Assembly: GCA_029260115.1 (NCBI GenBank) | Contig: JAJDDW010000083.1 | Coordinates: forward strand, 1-55,932 | Length of the DNA stretch: 55,932 nt | Source of the DNA: Phycisphaerae bacterium | GTDB lineage: Bacteria; Planctomycetota; Phycisphaerae; UBA1845 | Reading direction: 5' to 3' | Shown: one piece after another, positions 7,814 through 16,814 of the stretch | Position numbering within the stretch: position 1 is the first letter of the stretch | How the letters are laid out: the number at the start of each line of letters is the position of its first letter | Notes under the pieces: generated by a model | The model's database searches: none | What the model was told of the DNA's origin: nothing | Seen by the model: only the letters and a program-made list of their open reading frames with translations | Translations under genes and position numbers: made by a program

Positions 7814-8636
7814 AGCCGGTGATCGGGTTGTCGAATTCCTGCAAGGTCAATTCAACGAAGACGGCGGCGGGAAAAACCGCGCCGGCGAGAGCGATCTATA
7901 CTACACAGTATTTACGCTAGACGGACTGATCGCGATGCAAGCACAGCTTCCGATCGACCGTGTGAGCCGATATCTTCAACAGCTTGGCGCTGGCGAGGGA
8001 TTAGATTTCGTCCACCTTTGTTGCCTTGCGAGATGTTGGGCAGCTATGGCGCATGACGGCTTAGACGCATCAACAACAGATGGAATTCTATCACGAATTG
8101 AAGCATTTCGTAGTGCAGACGGAGGCTATAACGCGACCGTAGATGCGTCTTGCGGGACGGTTTATCACTCTTTTCTAGCCCTCGGCGCATATCAAGACCT
8201 TGCCCGAGACTTGCCAAAGCCAAACGATGTTTGCAACAGCACCTACGCCTTGCAAACCGAGGATGGCGGGTTCACCAACGAAAAGCGGGCCTACGAAGGT
8301 ACGACAACAACCACAGCGGCGGCGGTAACATTATTGCGACATCTCGAAGGGAAATCACCCGAGCAAGCTGGTGCTTGGCTGCGCGCTCAAGTTCATCCGG
8401 AAGGCGGATTCAAGGCTGCGCCTCGTGCGCCGATGCCTGACTTGTTATCTACGGCTACTGCGCTGCACGCCTTGGCTGGTATGCATGTCGCGTTTGATGA
8501 TGTGAAAGAAGTGTGCCTAGACTTCGTTGATTCATTGTGGACAGGGCAGGCTTTTTGTGGGCACTGGGCGGACGATGTTCACGATAGCGAGTACACTTAT
8601 TACGCTCTACTTTCCCTAGGACATTTGAGCCTGTAA
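7773..8636 (+). CDS. Prenyltransferase-beta/terpenoid-cyclase-like alpha-toroid protein
   Basis: 287 residues from the ATG at 7773, which has TGAGG 7-8 bases upstream. A GTG at 7755 would extend it by six residues. The start lies inside the upstream gene by 41 bases. The sequence is a run of alpha-alpha barrel repeats with Gly-rich turns: F-R-S-A-D-G-G-Y, L-Q-T-E-D-G-G-F, P-E-G-G-F and a final C-G-H-W. These resemble the beta subunits of protein prenyltransferases and the QW repeats of triterpene cyclases. The Asp-x-Cys zinc pair of protein prenyltransferases is not seen (D-L-L-S-T-A instead), and no DxDDT is present. It is unlikely to be a classical prenyltransferase or protonation-type cyclase. 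It may be a small accessory toroid for the cyclase-like protein seven bases downstream. Confidence 0.72.
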   Translation: MLQVARLAPNLLHEAGDRVVEFLQGQFNEDGGGKNRAGESDLYYTVFTLDGLIAMQAQLPIDRVSRYLQQLGAGEGLDFVHLCCLARCWAAMAHDGLDASTTDGILSRIEAFRSADGGYNATVDASCGTVYHSFLALGAYQDLARDLPKPNDVCNSTYALQTEDGGFTNEKRAYEGTTTTTAAAVTLLRHLEGKSPEQAGAWLRAQVHPEGGFKAAPRAPMPDLLSTATALHALAGMHVAFDDVKEVCLDFVDSLWTGQAFCGHWADDVHDSEYTYYALLSLGHLSL

Positions 8637-8642
8637 CACATC

Positions 8643-10556
8643 ATGATTCATCAACGCAATATACAACAAACACTCTCCGCTGCAACGGAACGATTGCTAG
8701 CCTTGCGTAACGACCATCATGGCTGGACGGGTGAATTATCTAGCAGCGCGCTATCCACAGCTACGTCGGTGTGTGCGTTTTCGTTGGTATGTCGCCATTC
8801 GCACAATACTGTGTCCACAGAAATAAGCCAGCTTCGACCATTGATTCAGCGCGGACTGCACTGGCTAATCCAACATCAAAACGAAGACGGTGGCTGGGGA
8901 GACACGACGAATAGCCCGAGCAACATCAGCACGACCACACTTTGTTGGGCTGCGTTGCATATGGATTCATCCTCGATTGAAAACTTAGTCAGTGCGGAGC
9001 AGCGGGCCGAGTCTTGGATGCTCACTCAGGCTAAAAGTTTGTCTCCTGCGGAATTGTCTTTAGCCATCGACGCGGTATATGGATCGGATCGTACTTTTTC
9101 AGTTCCTATCCTGACCATGTGTGCGCTGTCGGGCCGGTTTGGTGCAGGCCCGAATGCGTGGAAGCATATCAAAGCACTTCCGTTTGAGTTGGCGGCTTGT
9201 CCCCATCAAATGTTTCGCTGGTTAGGGTTGCCGGTGGTGAGTTATGCCCTGCCGGCACTGATAGCGATTGGTCAAGCGAAACATCATCATCGCCCTTCCA
9301 AAAATCCCGCTGCTCGATTACTAAGGCACATGACCAAGGCAAAGACACTGCGTGTGTTGCAGTCGGTTCAGCCTGGTTCGGGGGGGTTTCTGGAGGCAGC
9401 GCCGTTAACGGGGTTCGTGCTTATGAGCTTGGCTTCGATAGGACAAAGTGACAACCCTGTAGCGACTAAAGCTATAAATTTTCTGGTTCAATCCGCCCGC
9501 GATGACGGTAGTTGGCCCATTGATACAAATTTAGCTACTTGGGTGTCCACGCTTTCGATTCAAGCGCTCTCAGGCCAAGGTGTTTTGTCGCTGGTATTCG
9601 ACGGTGACCAACAACAAGTAATCGTCGATTGGCTGTTGGACCAACAATATCAAACTGAACATCCTTATACGCACGCGGCGCCAGGGGCTTGGGCGTGGAC
9701 GAATCTTAGCGGCGGCGTTCCCGACGCAGACGACACGGCCGGGGCTTTATTGGCATTAAAATCATTGACCGAGTCGCGTTCGTCAACGGCTTCGGATACC
9801 GCGAGATTGATCGAAGCGGTCGAGCGGGGTTCGCAATGGCTAATAGATTTACAAAATAGGGACGGCGGTATACCCACGTTTTGCCGTGGTTGGGGGAAAC
9901 TTCCTTTTGATCAGAGTAGCCCTGATCTTACGGCGCATAGTTTGCGGGCGTGGCACCTGTGGCGTTCATCGATGTCGCGGTCATGCCAATCAGGCATCGA
10001 TAACGCATCAAATAAAGCAGTGCGATATTTGCTCACTACTCAAAGCGATAGCGGCACTTGGACACCTTTGTGGTTTGGCAATCAGCACGCGACTCATCAA
10101 CACAATCTTCTATATGGAACGTCGCGGGTGTTGCGCGTGCCGCGTGATGTTATCGTCGAAGCAAACACCAAGCGCTTGTGGCAAGCAGCTCGATTGCGTG
10201 GGTTGAACTGGTTACTTTCGAGTCAAAATGATGATGGCGGTTGGGGCGGCGAAGTATCCACTCCGTCAACCATTGAGGAAACGGCCCTGGCCGTGGAATC
10301 GTTATCGTGTTTTGTGAATGAAGCATCTTCAGAAGGTACGTTGCGATCGGCCATCCAGCGAGGGTGCGCTTGGCTGATCGAACGGAGTGAAAATGGAACG
10401 GTGTTCGAGCCTGCCCCCATTGGCCTATACTTCGCTAAATTATGGTATACGGAACGTCTTTATCCGCTTATCTTTACGGTATCAGCTTTAGGGCAGGTGA
10501 TGCATAACGTAAAATTCTTTAACGAATCAAATATGATTCATACCTCAGGAGTATGA
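8643..10556 (+). CDS. Squalene-hopene-cyclase-like class II terpenoid cyclase
   Basis: 637 residues, the usual length of squalene-hopene cyclases. The catalytic acid motif DADDT (residues 361-365) fits the DxDDT signature of class II protonation-initiated cyclases. QW-type repeats are spread along the protein: N-E-D-G-G-W-G near residue 80, D-D-G-S-W, N-R-D-G-G, S-D-S-G-T-W and N-D-D-G-G-W-G near residue 532. The C-terminus keeps the family ending (L-Y-P then A-L-G). Overall it looks divergent from standard Shc, so the substrate may not be squalene. No squalene synthase genes (hpnCDE) lie in the window, while a polyprenyl synthase is two genes upstream. Its stop overlaps a 10-codon open frame that leads into the desulfurase gene. 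Confidence 0.85.
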   Translation: MIHQRNIQQTLSAATERLLALRNDHHGWTGELSSSALSTATSVCAFSLVCRHSHNTVSTEISQLRPLIQRGLHWLIQHQNEDGGWGDTTNSPSNISTTTLCWAALHMDSSSIENLVSAEQRAESWMLTQAKSLSPAELSLAIDAVYGSDRTFSVPILTMCALSGRFGAGPNAWKHIKALPFELAACPHQMFRWLGLPVVSYALPALIAIGQAKHHHRPSKNPAARLLRHMTKAKTLRVLQSVQPGSGGFLEAAPLTGFVLMSLASIGQSDNPVATKAINFLVQSARDDGSWPIDTNLATWVSTLSIQALSGQGVLSLVFDGDQQQVIVDWLLDQQYQTEHPYTHAAPGAWAWTNLSGGVPDADDTAGALLALKSLTESRSSTASDTARLIEAVERGSQWLIDLQNRDGGIPTFCRGWGKLPFDQSSPDLTAHSLRAWHLWRSSMSRSCQSGIDNASNKAVRYLLTTQSDSGTWTPLWFGNQHATHQHNLLYGTSRVLRVPRDVIVEANTKRLWQAARLRGLNWLLSSQNDDGGWGGEVSTPSTIEETALAVESLSCFVNEASSEGTLRSAIQRGCAWLIERSENGTVFEPAPIGLYFAKLWYTERLYPLIFTVSALGQVMHNVKFFNESNMIHTSGV

Positions 10557-10585
10557 TGTATACATTCTTCCTGGATAGTCACTGA
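10553..10585 (+). CDS. Possible 10-codon coupling minicistron between cyclase and desulfurase genes
   Basis: ATG at 10553 overlaps the cyclase stop (ATGA). It reads M-M-Y-T-F-F-L-D-S-H and ends in TGA at 10583-10585. The A of that TGA is the first base of the desulfurase ATG, giving a TGATG overlap. AGGAG at 10547-10551 is close to both ATGs. The desulfurase start has no good ribosome binding site of its own, so this frame could deliver ribosomes by re-initiation. It may equally be chance. Confidence 0.25.
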   Translation: MMYTFFLDSH

Positions 10586-11757
10586 TGCCCGTGAACGCCC
10601 CTATCTATCTCGACTATAACGCCACTACGCCGATGGACCCGCGCGTCCTTGAAGCCATGACGCCTTACTTTCTCGACAAGTTTGGAAATGCTGCTAGCCG
10701 GAATCATGCACTCGGATGTGAAGCGGCTAGTGCTGTGGAAATTGCCCGTCAGCAGATAGCTGAGTTAATCGCGGCTGATCCTAGAGAAATTATTTTTACG
10801 AGTGGCGCGACGGAAGCTGTTAACCTTGGAATAAAAGGTGTGGTGGAGTCCCCTTTCTACGCACACAAGGATCACCACATTGTTACGGTACGCACAGAAC
10901 ACAAAGCGGTGCTAGATACTTGTGCTTGGCTGGAAACAAAGGGCTGGACCGTCACCTACCTTCCGGTCGATGCGAATGGCATAATAGATTTGAAGCAACT
11001 GGAAGCGGCCGTCACCGATCAAACGGTTCTTGTAAGTGTAATGCACGCGAATAATGAAACAGGCGTGATTCAACCCATTCGGGCCATAGCTGAGTTATGC
11101 AAGGTTCATGGCGCGCTGTTTCTGAGTGACGCAACGCAATCTGTCGGTAAGGAGCAGATCAACGTCGCAGACTTTGGTGTTGATTTGTTGGCGATGTCTG
11201 CTCACAAAATGTATGGGCCTAAGGGAGTAGGCGCGCTTTTCGTGCGACGGCGAAAACCTCGTGTGCGATGCGAAGCCATTATCCATGGCGGTGGACACGA
11301 ACGCGGGCTTCGATCTGGTACCCTGAATGTCCCTGGTATAGTAGGCATGGGGGCCGCAGCTAAACTTTGTCGACAGGAGATGAGCACAGAACAAGCCCGA
11401 ATACGCCATTTACGCGACGAACTTCAGCGATACTTCTGTTCAGGCATACGCGGTATTGTTATCAATGGCAGCATCGAACATCGCCTATCGAATACTATTA
11501 ACATCAGTATTGACGATATCGATAGCGAAGTGCTAATGCGAGATATTCCTGGCGTTGCGGTGTCATCAAGCTCAGCATGCACGAGTGCAGCATTACAGCC
11601 GAGCTACGTGCTGGGGGCGATGGGCCGAAGCGATGAGCAAATGGCTGGAAGCATACGATTTTCCTTAGGACGCTTTACGACCGAAAATGAAATCGCCCTA
11701 GCGGTTGAAGCCTTTGCCTCCGCTGTATCGTCTTTACGTAACAACGTAAACAGTTAA
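10585..11757 (+). CDS. iscS: Cysteine desulfurase, IscS/NifS family
   Basis: 390 residues, full length. The N-terminal Y-L-D-Y-N-A-T-T-P is typical. The PLP lysine is K208 in S-A-H-K-M-Y-G-P. The flexible-loop catalytic cysteine is C332 in S-S-S-S-A-C-T-S-A, the long-loop (IscS/NifS, group I) arrangement. It releases sulfur from L-cysteine as a persulfide for Fe-S clusters or thio-cofactors. There is no iscU or iscR next to it. It is the last gene of the isoprenoid/Fe-S cluster, 28 bases after the cyclase-like gene, and probably serves the Fe-S enzymes or a sulfur-insertion step of that pathway. It converges with the minus-strand hemerythrin gene 17 bases away. No terminator is obvious between them. 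Confidence 0.92.
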   Translation: MPVNAPIYLDYNATTPMDPRVLEAMTPYFLDKFGNAASRNHALGCEAASAVEIARQQIAELIAADPREIIFTSGATEAVNLGIKGVVESPFYAHKDHHIVTVRTEHKAVLDTCAWLETKGWTVTYLPVDANGIIDLKQLEAAVTDQTVLVSVMHANNETGVIQPIRAIAELCKVHGALFLSDATQSVGKEQINVADFGVDLLAMSAHKMYGPKGVGALFVRRRKPRVRCEAIIHGGGHERGLRSGTLNVPGIVGMGAAAKLCRQEMSTEQARIRHLRDELQRYFCSGIRGIVINGSIEHRLSNTINISIDDIDSEVLMRDIPGVAVSSSSACTSAALQPSYVLGAMGRSDEQMAGSIRFSLGRFTTENEIALAVEAFASAVSSLRNNVNS

Positions 11758-11774
11758 TCGTAATTTCGCGTGCG

Positions 11775-12353
11775 TCATTCGCCCGACCAATGCGCGCAAA
11801 GTTCATCAGCTATGCGTTGGAGTTCATCTTTTTTCTTTCCTCCAAACGACTGACACCCCACTTCGCAATATTGACTGCATAACTTCTCATTATCCTGAGG
11901 CGTTAAGGCCTGATCGCCCATATTGAACAGAACATTGTCTTCCTTGAAAATGTGGCTGGTAAGTAGCTCCGCATATTGTTCCGCGGCTGCGTAAAATTGT
12001 TCGGCGGCGTCATCATCTCCCTTTACGTGATCATCGAGCGCCTTAGCCATCACTGCGGTATACCCGCGTGCTAGCTTATGCTCGTAGATCATCATACCGA
12101 TCGGTCCATTTTCTTTTGGTATGCCACGCGATTCGAGTACTGGAAACAGCACCTCTTCTTCCTTGGCGTGATGACAGGCGTCCGCGAAATACTGAATAAA
12201 GCTCACGCATTGCCTGAAGGCCTCAAGCTCAAATCCGCGGCCCTCGCACGCTCGGGCTACGAGTTTTTTGAGTACATCAATTACCCGGAGGATGATTTGG
12301 TGCTCTTCACGAAGTACGGCTGAAGCATTTTCATTTTCGTTACATAGCGTCAT
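11775..12353 (-). CDS. Hemerythrin HHE-domain protein
   Basis: 192 residues. The di-iron ligand pattern is visible: R-E-E-H-Q near residue 18, C-H-H-A-K-E-E-E near residues 60-67, Y-E-H-K near residue 92 and T-S-H-I-F-K-E-D-N near residue 134. The spacing fits the hemerythrin cation-binding domain. The C-terminus has three cysteines (L-C-S-Q-Y-C, V-G-C) that are not part of the usual domain. It is the last gene of the bc/Nap respiratory operon, with a single base between the upstream stop and its start. Bacterial hemerythrins bind oxygen or protect Fe-S enzymes from NO and oxygen. That would fit an operon full of Fe-S proteins headed by an NsrR-like regulator. Confidence 0.85.
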   Translation of the reverse strand: MTLCNENENASAVLREEHQIILRVIDVLKKLVARACEGRGFELEAFRQCVSFIQYFADACHHAKEEEVLFPVLESRGIPKENGPIGMMIYEHKLARGYTAVMAKALDDHVKGDDDAAEQFYAAAEQYAELLTSHIFKEDNVLFNMGDQALTPQDNEKLCSQYCEVGCQSFGGKKKDELQRIADELCAHWSGE

Positions 12354-12354
12354 T

Positions 12355-12984
12355 TTATTTATTCCTAAATCTATCTTCGTGGGATGATATTAACTTTGGC
12401 CGAATCGTAATCGCGTCGGCTGGGCAGATGTAATCACAAACGCCACAACCTACGCATCCATCCTCGCTAATGACCGGTAGTCTGTCCTCACCAAAACCAA
12501 TAGCTCGCGCTTGCACAGGACATCTCGCCACGCAATAATCGCAGGGCTGACCTTGCGAAAGATAGCACGTTTGCAGGTCTATCACAGCCGTCCCCATTGC
12601 GACATCCGCTATCGCTATGGGCAGCAAGGCAAGCGGCTTGCATGCACTCACGCAGGGCATGTCCTCGCATAAATAACACGCAGACTCGCTGGGTATAATA
12701 GCTGGAGTGCCGGCACTCTTTCCAAACTCCGGGCCTAGACGCTTGATGGCATCGTAGGGACAAGCGGTCTGACAATCCGTACATTGCGTACAGGTCGCTA
12801 GAAACTCATGCTCGGGCAACGCACCGGGCGGGCGCAACCACCGGGCTAATTCAACTTTAGGCGGCGCATGTTGAAGCGCGTCGACAATCCCCGCTCGGCC
12901 TCGGATAGCATGCAGTGAATCAACTGCCTCCGAGACGAGTGATCGACTTAACCTGGAAAAGAATTCTCGTCTTGTACATGCCAT
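12355..12984 (-). CDS. NapG/NapF-type multi-cluster ferredoxin (third paralogue)
   Basis: 209 residues. R-R-E-F-F near the N-terminus could be a Tat-type or Tat-derived leader, but no clear hydrophobic stretch follows, so location is uncertain. Four Cys sets are visible: C-T-Q-C-T-D-C-x3-C-P, C-Y-L-C-x4-C-x3-C, C-D-Y-C-x3-C-P and C-V-G-C-G-V-C-x3-C-P. This implies up to four [4Fe-4S] clusters. It shares the sequence R-P-P-G-A-L just before the first cluster with the ferredoxins at 16811 and 17629, so the three look like paralogues. It follows the YHS-NapH-like gene by 12 bases. Likely role: electron transfer or maturation for the Nap module. Confidence 0.85.
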   Translation of the reverse strand: MACTRREFFSRLSRSLVSEAVDSLHAIRGRAGIVDALQHAPPKVELARWLRPPGALPEHEFLATCTQCTDCQTACPYDAIKRLGPEFGKSAGTPAIIPSESACYLCEDMPCVSACKPLALLPIAIADVAMGTAVIDLQTCYLSQGQPCDYCVARCPVQARAIGFGEDRLPVISEDGCVGCGVCDYICPADAITIRPKLISSHEDRFRNK

Positions 12985-12996
12985 GCAGCAGACACC

Positions 12997-15240
12997 TTAC
13001 ATTGCGGACGTTCGCATTTCCATTGGTTGTTTCAGTAGCCAAAGACTAAATACGCTAAATGCGATCATACCTACTAGCATAGGTAATTGACTGCGAAACG
13101 CCGCTTTCGACGAACCGAATATTCGCAGAGAAGTTTTCTGCGCTATCCATAAGCTATACACATGCCCCACCAGGACCAGAAAAACTTGTACAATCCATAG
13201 CTTGTCCAATGCGATCATCGGCGGAATGACCCAGCCCGCAGTTCCGAACAGATTCCACTGCCATCCGAACGGGTCGGACATGATTGCGATGACCTTCGGA
13301 CCTTCCATGAGCAGGTGTTCGAGATTATGCGCGATGTGATAAAATAGCGCAATCGGTAGCATGGCGTAGGCATAACGGATGAAATAATCACGATACGTAA
13401 ATGTTTTTATCGCGTGCCCATCACCCAGCGATTTAGAAATCCCAACCAATACCGCGTATATGGCTATTGGTCCTATGATTAACATTCCCATGCCTAGACT
13501 AAAACCAATGATTCGGCCTACGTCAACGCTATCTCGTATCGCATCGACAAGCTGCTGCCATACTGGCGTCATTGTTATCCCATGAAATGCCGCTAAGGTT
13601 AGCATCAACAAGGCTAGGTACGCTTCATCCGCTCTAGGCTTACCTTCATTGGCTAAATCGCTTCCCCACGGCCTCATATTGAGGGAAAGATTGTCATGCG
13701 GGCAGGCTTGAACACATTCCATGCACTGAATACAATATGTGTTACTTTCAATTTTTCCAGGATACAGAAACGTCGGACAGCCATAAGCGCTTTCACTACC
13801 CGTCACACATTCTTTGGTGTGGCAGGATTTGCAAACACCGCTTTCTTTCGACCGGACTTCTACCCCTGCAAACAGAGCGTACAATCCGCTGACCCGTCCC
13901 ACCAGACAGCCATAACGGCAAAAAGATTTTCGATCGAACAGCAAAGCCGACACTACCGTCATAAGCAGCATGCCAATAGCCAGGTACGCCGTGATGCGCG
14001 GCTTCATGGTGACGCCAAAGCCTAATTCGATCCATGTCAACCCAACAAACATAATTGTCGCGATAGCAATGTTTCTCACTACTCGTGGCCACTTCAAGCG
14101 CAGACTTAATCCATCTTCAGATTTTTTCCATATCGACAGTTTTTCTACCCAACCAGCAATCGCATCCCAAGGGCAGACATAACACCACGCCTTTCCAGCA
14201 TACATGATTAGCACAATCAGCAACGCCCACCAAATGGTCCAGGTGAGAATCGGAGCGATGTTGAGCGCCGGATTTTGATTGCCAAATAGGCCAGCAGCTA
14301 TCGTCAACAGAAATAGCCCCACAACTATCGCCTGGCAGAAAAACCTGAACAACCGCGAACGAGCCGCAGCTTTTACCCAGGATAAAGACAATAAATCATA
14401 ACGGTCGTATGCATTTGCACGAGTACTAACCACGTCAATCGTCGGTGCAGACAAAATGGGCAATCGCAGGCTAATCGCAGCAGATGAAGAGGCACCGACG
14501 GCCCCGGAATGCACTAGACGCTCGCCTTCACCTTTAATTTCTGCTCCAGAAATAAGAAACGATTTTTTCGGCGTTGGTTCAATGGTCGAAACAGCCGTCG
14601 TAGTTTTTCGACTCAGCCAATCAAATACGCCGAAGCTCACGAGAAGCACGATCGCGATCGACACATAGTATAGCCAAGAAGGGATACCCCACATCGTGTG
14701 CATGAAAAATGCAGCGGGATCTTGCTTGAAGGAATCGCGATGGGCTTCGCTGCATAATTGATACGTGTGGCCAAGATAGGTAGCGGGGAATGTTGGGTTA
14801 GCGCCTAGTGGACGCTCGCATACCATACAAGAGGCCGTCAAGTATTTCGACGGCGCGGCTTCAAACTGGTCACGACATTGCGTGGTGCAAAAATAATAAC
14901 GCTTGTTATTGTGATCAGCATGAATACCCCAACCTCGATTGACTTCCATGCTGCAAACGACATCGACAAAGCGCCCTTTCGACGGTGACGAAGGCGAAGT
15001 TTCGGCTGTGCTTGCTGCCCGCGCTCGACAATTTTCGCTGCAATAATATCGTGTCGCGCCAGCATGGTCCGAGCGTAGTGCCGTCTCGGCATCTATGGAC
15101 ATACCGCAAGGCTGACACACCTGCGTGTTTTTGACCGTCTTCATGGGGCTGTCGTCGTGCGTATCCATATTGGTATACGCGATGGCAGCAGCTAACACTC
15201 CAAGCAGCAAATATGGAAATAATAAGTGAAATCGCTTCAC
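12997..15240 (-). CDS. NapH/NosR-like membrane Fe-S protein with three N-terminal YHS/TRASH modules
   Basis: 747 residues, far longer than NapH (about 290). After an N-terminal membrane segment there are three Cys-rich YHS/TRASH-type modules. Each has a first C-x-x-(C/M) and a later Y-x-C-x-x-x-C or similar, around residues 40-75, 90-125 and 135-175. A membrane segment at about 190-210 and a low-complexity linker lead into a NapH-like membrane domain with C-Y-V-C-P-W, C-R-Y-G-C, C-K-S-C-H-x3-C and a full C-I-Q-C-M-E-C-x3-C-P ferredoxin motif. Several more hydrophobic helices follow. YHS/TRASH modules bind metals such as copper in other proteins. The start overlaps the upstream stop (ATGA). 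Fusion of metal-sensor modules to a NapH core suggests a redox or metal-delivery role for the reductase. Confidence 0.82.
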   Translation of the reverse strand: MKRFHLLFPYLLLGVLAAAIAYTNMDTHDDSPMKTVKNTQVCQPCGMSIDAETALRSDHAGATRYYCSENCRARAASTAETSPSSPSKGRFVDVVCSMEVNRGWGIHADHNNKRYYFCTTQCRDQFEAAPSKYLTASCMVCERPLGANPTFPATYLGHTYQLCSEAHRDSFKQDPAAFFMHTMWGIPSWLYYVSIAIVLLVSFGVFDWLSRKTTTAVSTIEPTPKKSFLISGAEIKGEGERLVHSGAVGASSSAAISLRLPILSAPTIDVVSTRANAYDRYDLLSLSWVKAAARSRLFRFFCQAIVVGLFLLTIAAGLFGNQNPALNIAPILTWTIWWALLIVLIMYAGKAWCYVCPWDAIAGWVEKLSIWKKSEDGLSLRLKWPRVVRNIAIATIMFVGLTWIELGFGVTMKPRITAYLAIGMLLMTVVSALLFDRKSFCRYGCLVGRVSGLYALFAGVEVRSKESGVCKSCHTKECVTGSESAYGCPTFLYPGKIESNTYCIQCMECVQACPHDNLSLNMRPWGSDLANEGKPRADEAYLALLMLTLAAFHGITMTPVWQQLVDAIRDSVDVGRIIGFSLGMGMLIIGPIAIYAVLVGISKSLGDGHAIKTFTYRDYFIRYAYAMLPIALFYHIAHNLEHLLMEGPKVIAIMSDPFGWQWNLFGTAGWVIPPMIALDKLWIVQVFLVLVGHVYSLWIAQKTSLRIFGSSKAAFRSQLPMLVGMIAFSVFSLWLLKQPMEMRTSAM

Positions 15241-16814
15241 AAAACCTTCTCCCCCAAGGCCACGAATTCTCCTGTGGCGAAAGCTCCAGCCTCATTATCA
15301 ACGTGCCCTCCTGCTCGCCGTCTACGTTGTCGCTTTTTCTGAATGGCGCGTATCGCTACGAATACGAATACAACTCCGAATGATCCGGTGATGACAAGGG
15401 AAGCCATGGCTGTAGGTTGCCCAGCGACCATTAAGAATGGAATAACCTCCACGCGCCCTTCCACCGGCATTGAAATTTCTACCACGTATTCGCCATCGAC
15501 TGGCAACGTAACATGAACTTTGTATTCATTGTCGAATGGCGTGCGTGTGGTTGATGGCAGGATGATGATGTTATCGCCGAACGTACTGGTCTGAAGCACG
15601 CGAATTGTGATTGGCTCTGCATAAACCTGCTGCGACTCGCGGTTCTTGATATACATTGCAATGTTCGCAGGCTCGCCCGGCACCGGTATTCCGGGATATG
15701 ATGTCATCAACACGTCATAAGGACCAGTCGTTGCCGGGTATTCCAATGTAGGCCGCTGCGGATAATTATCTTTGTACGAGTAATGCGGCAACCCAAGCAC
15801 GTGATGAGCCATGGCCGGAGTAGGCGTGAGTAATGGTACTAAACACACCATCAGGACCGCGGCCACCTTAGTCACCGCTTGCGTTTTCATTTTCGGTCGC
15901 GAATTCTGCCGCCCGGGTAATCCGATGGTAAAATACAGAGCTTTGTCGCCGCAATGACGAATACACACACCACAATTGTCGCACTCAATTGACGAAGATT
16001 GCGTGATGGGATTGATGCCGGCTTCACAAACAGGCACGCAATCCATACATCCGGTACACATAGTTTTGCGTAGCTTGACTCGGACCGGGCGTGCCCAACC
16101 CAATATCCCGTAGAGCGCGCCGCCTGGACAGATGGTCCGACACCACCAGCGCGGTGAGATAAAAACTTCTACGGCTACGATAGCACTAAGGAGCACCAAC
16201 ATCCCCGATAGCGCCGTCCCGAAAATCCAGGCATGGATGATCCGACTAATGACCACTGGCGGGTAGATCAATGCGAACAATGGCGCAGCACACACCGCTG
16301 CCATCGCTAACCCTACGACGAGAAAAATATATTTATTGCGATGCGAAAATGAAACGTCAGCGGGTTGAATCTCGGCAAAACGGAGCAGCCTTCTAAGTTT
16401 ACCCGTAAGCTCAAACAATACATAGCCAGGACAAATCCAACTACAAAATACTCGACCTAGCAGCAGCGTAAAAATTACTGGTATGACTATCGACGCCATC
16501 AACGGCCAGTGGACATGCCTAGATGTCGCCAACATTTCTGCCGCAGCTAGTGGGTCGGTAAGGTCAACACCAAGAAACTTCATCGACCATAACGTGCCCT
16601 TGTTGCCGTCTAAGAATTTGTTGGGATCATCTAGTGCATCAATGTATGGATGCATCAATTTAGTCACGGTCTCGCCGCGCATACCAGCCATGAGCTGATC
16701 GTCATCGATGACACGAGCAGAACGGTAATGAGCGTACAAACTCATTAATGCAATGCTGACCATCACCAGCAGCACGCTAGCCTGCACCAATCTTCGAAGA
16801 ATTTGAAGGATCAT
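15237..16814 (-). CDS. NapH-type membrane ferredoxin with fused periplasmic domain
   Basis: 525 residues from the ATG at 16814, which overlaps the NapG-like stop (ATGA). The open frame extends 26 codons further upstream, but that part lies inside the previous gene. The N-terminal half is NapH-like: four or five membrane helices, the C-S-W-I-C-P and C-R-T-I-C-P motifs, and two ferredoxin motifs, C-T-G-C-M-D-C-x3-C and C-D-N-C-G-V-C-x3-C. In NapH this passes quinol electrons to NapG. At about residue 310 a segment that looks like an independent signal peptide (ending P-A-M-A-H-H) begins a periplasmic beta-rich domain of about 130 residues, closed by a C-terminal membrane helix. That tail looks like a separate protein fused in frame. 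The next gene overlaps by 4 bases. Confidence 0.85.
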   Translation of the reverse strand: MILQILRRLVQASVLLVMVSIALMSLYAHYRSARVIDDDQLMAGMRGETVTKLMHPYIDALDDPNKFLDGNKGTLWSMKFLGVDLTDPLAAAEMLATSRHVHWPLMASIVIPVIFTLLLGRVFCSWICPGYVLFELTGKLRRLLRFAEIQPADVSFSHRNKYIFLVVGLAMAAVCAAPLFALIYPPVVISRIIHAWIFGTALSGMLVLLSAIVAVEVFISPRWWCRTICPGGALYGILGWARPVRVKLRKTMCTGCMDCVPVCEAGINPITQSSSIECDNCGVCIRHCGDKALYFTIGLPGRQNSRPKMKTQAVTKVAAVLMVCLVPLLTPTPAMAHHVLGLPHYSYKDNYPQRPTLEYPATTGPYDVLMTSYPGIPVPGEPANIAMYIKNRESQQVYAEPITIRVLQTSTFGDNIIILPSTTRTPFDNEYKVHVTLPVDGEYVVEISMPVEGRVEVIPFLMVAGQPTAMASLVITGSFGVVFVFVAIRAIQKKRQRRRRAGGHVDNEAGAFATGEFVALGEKVL

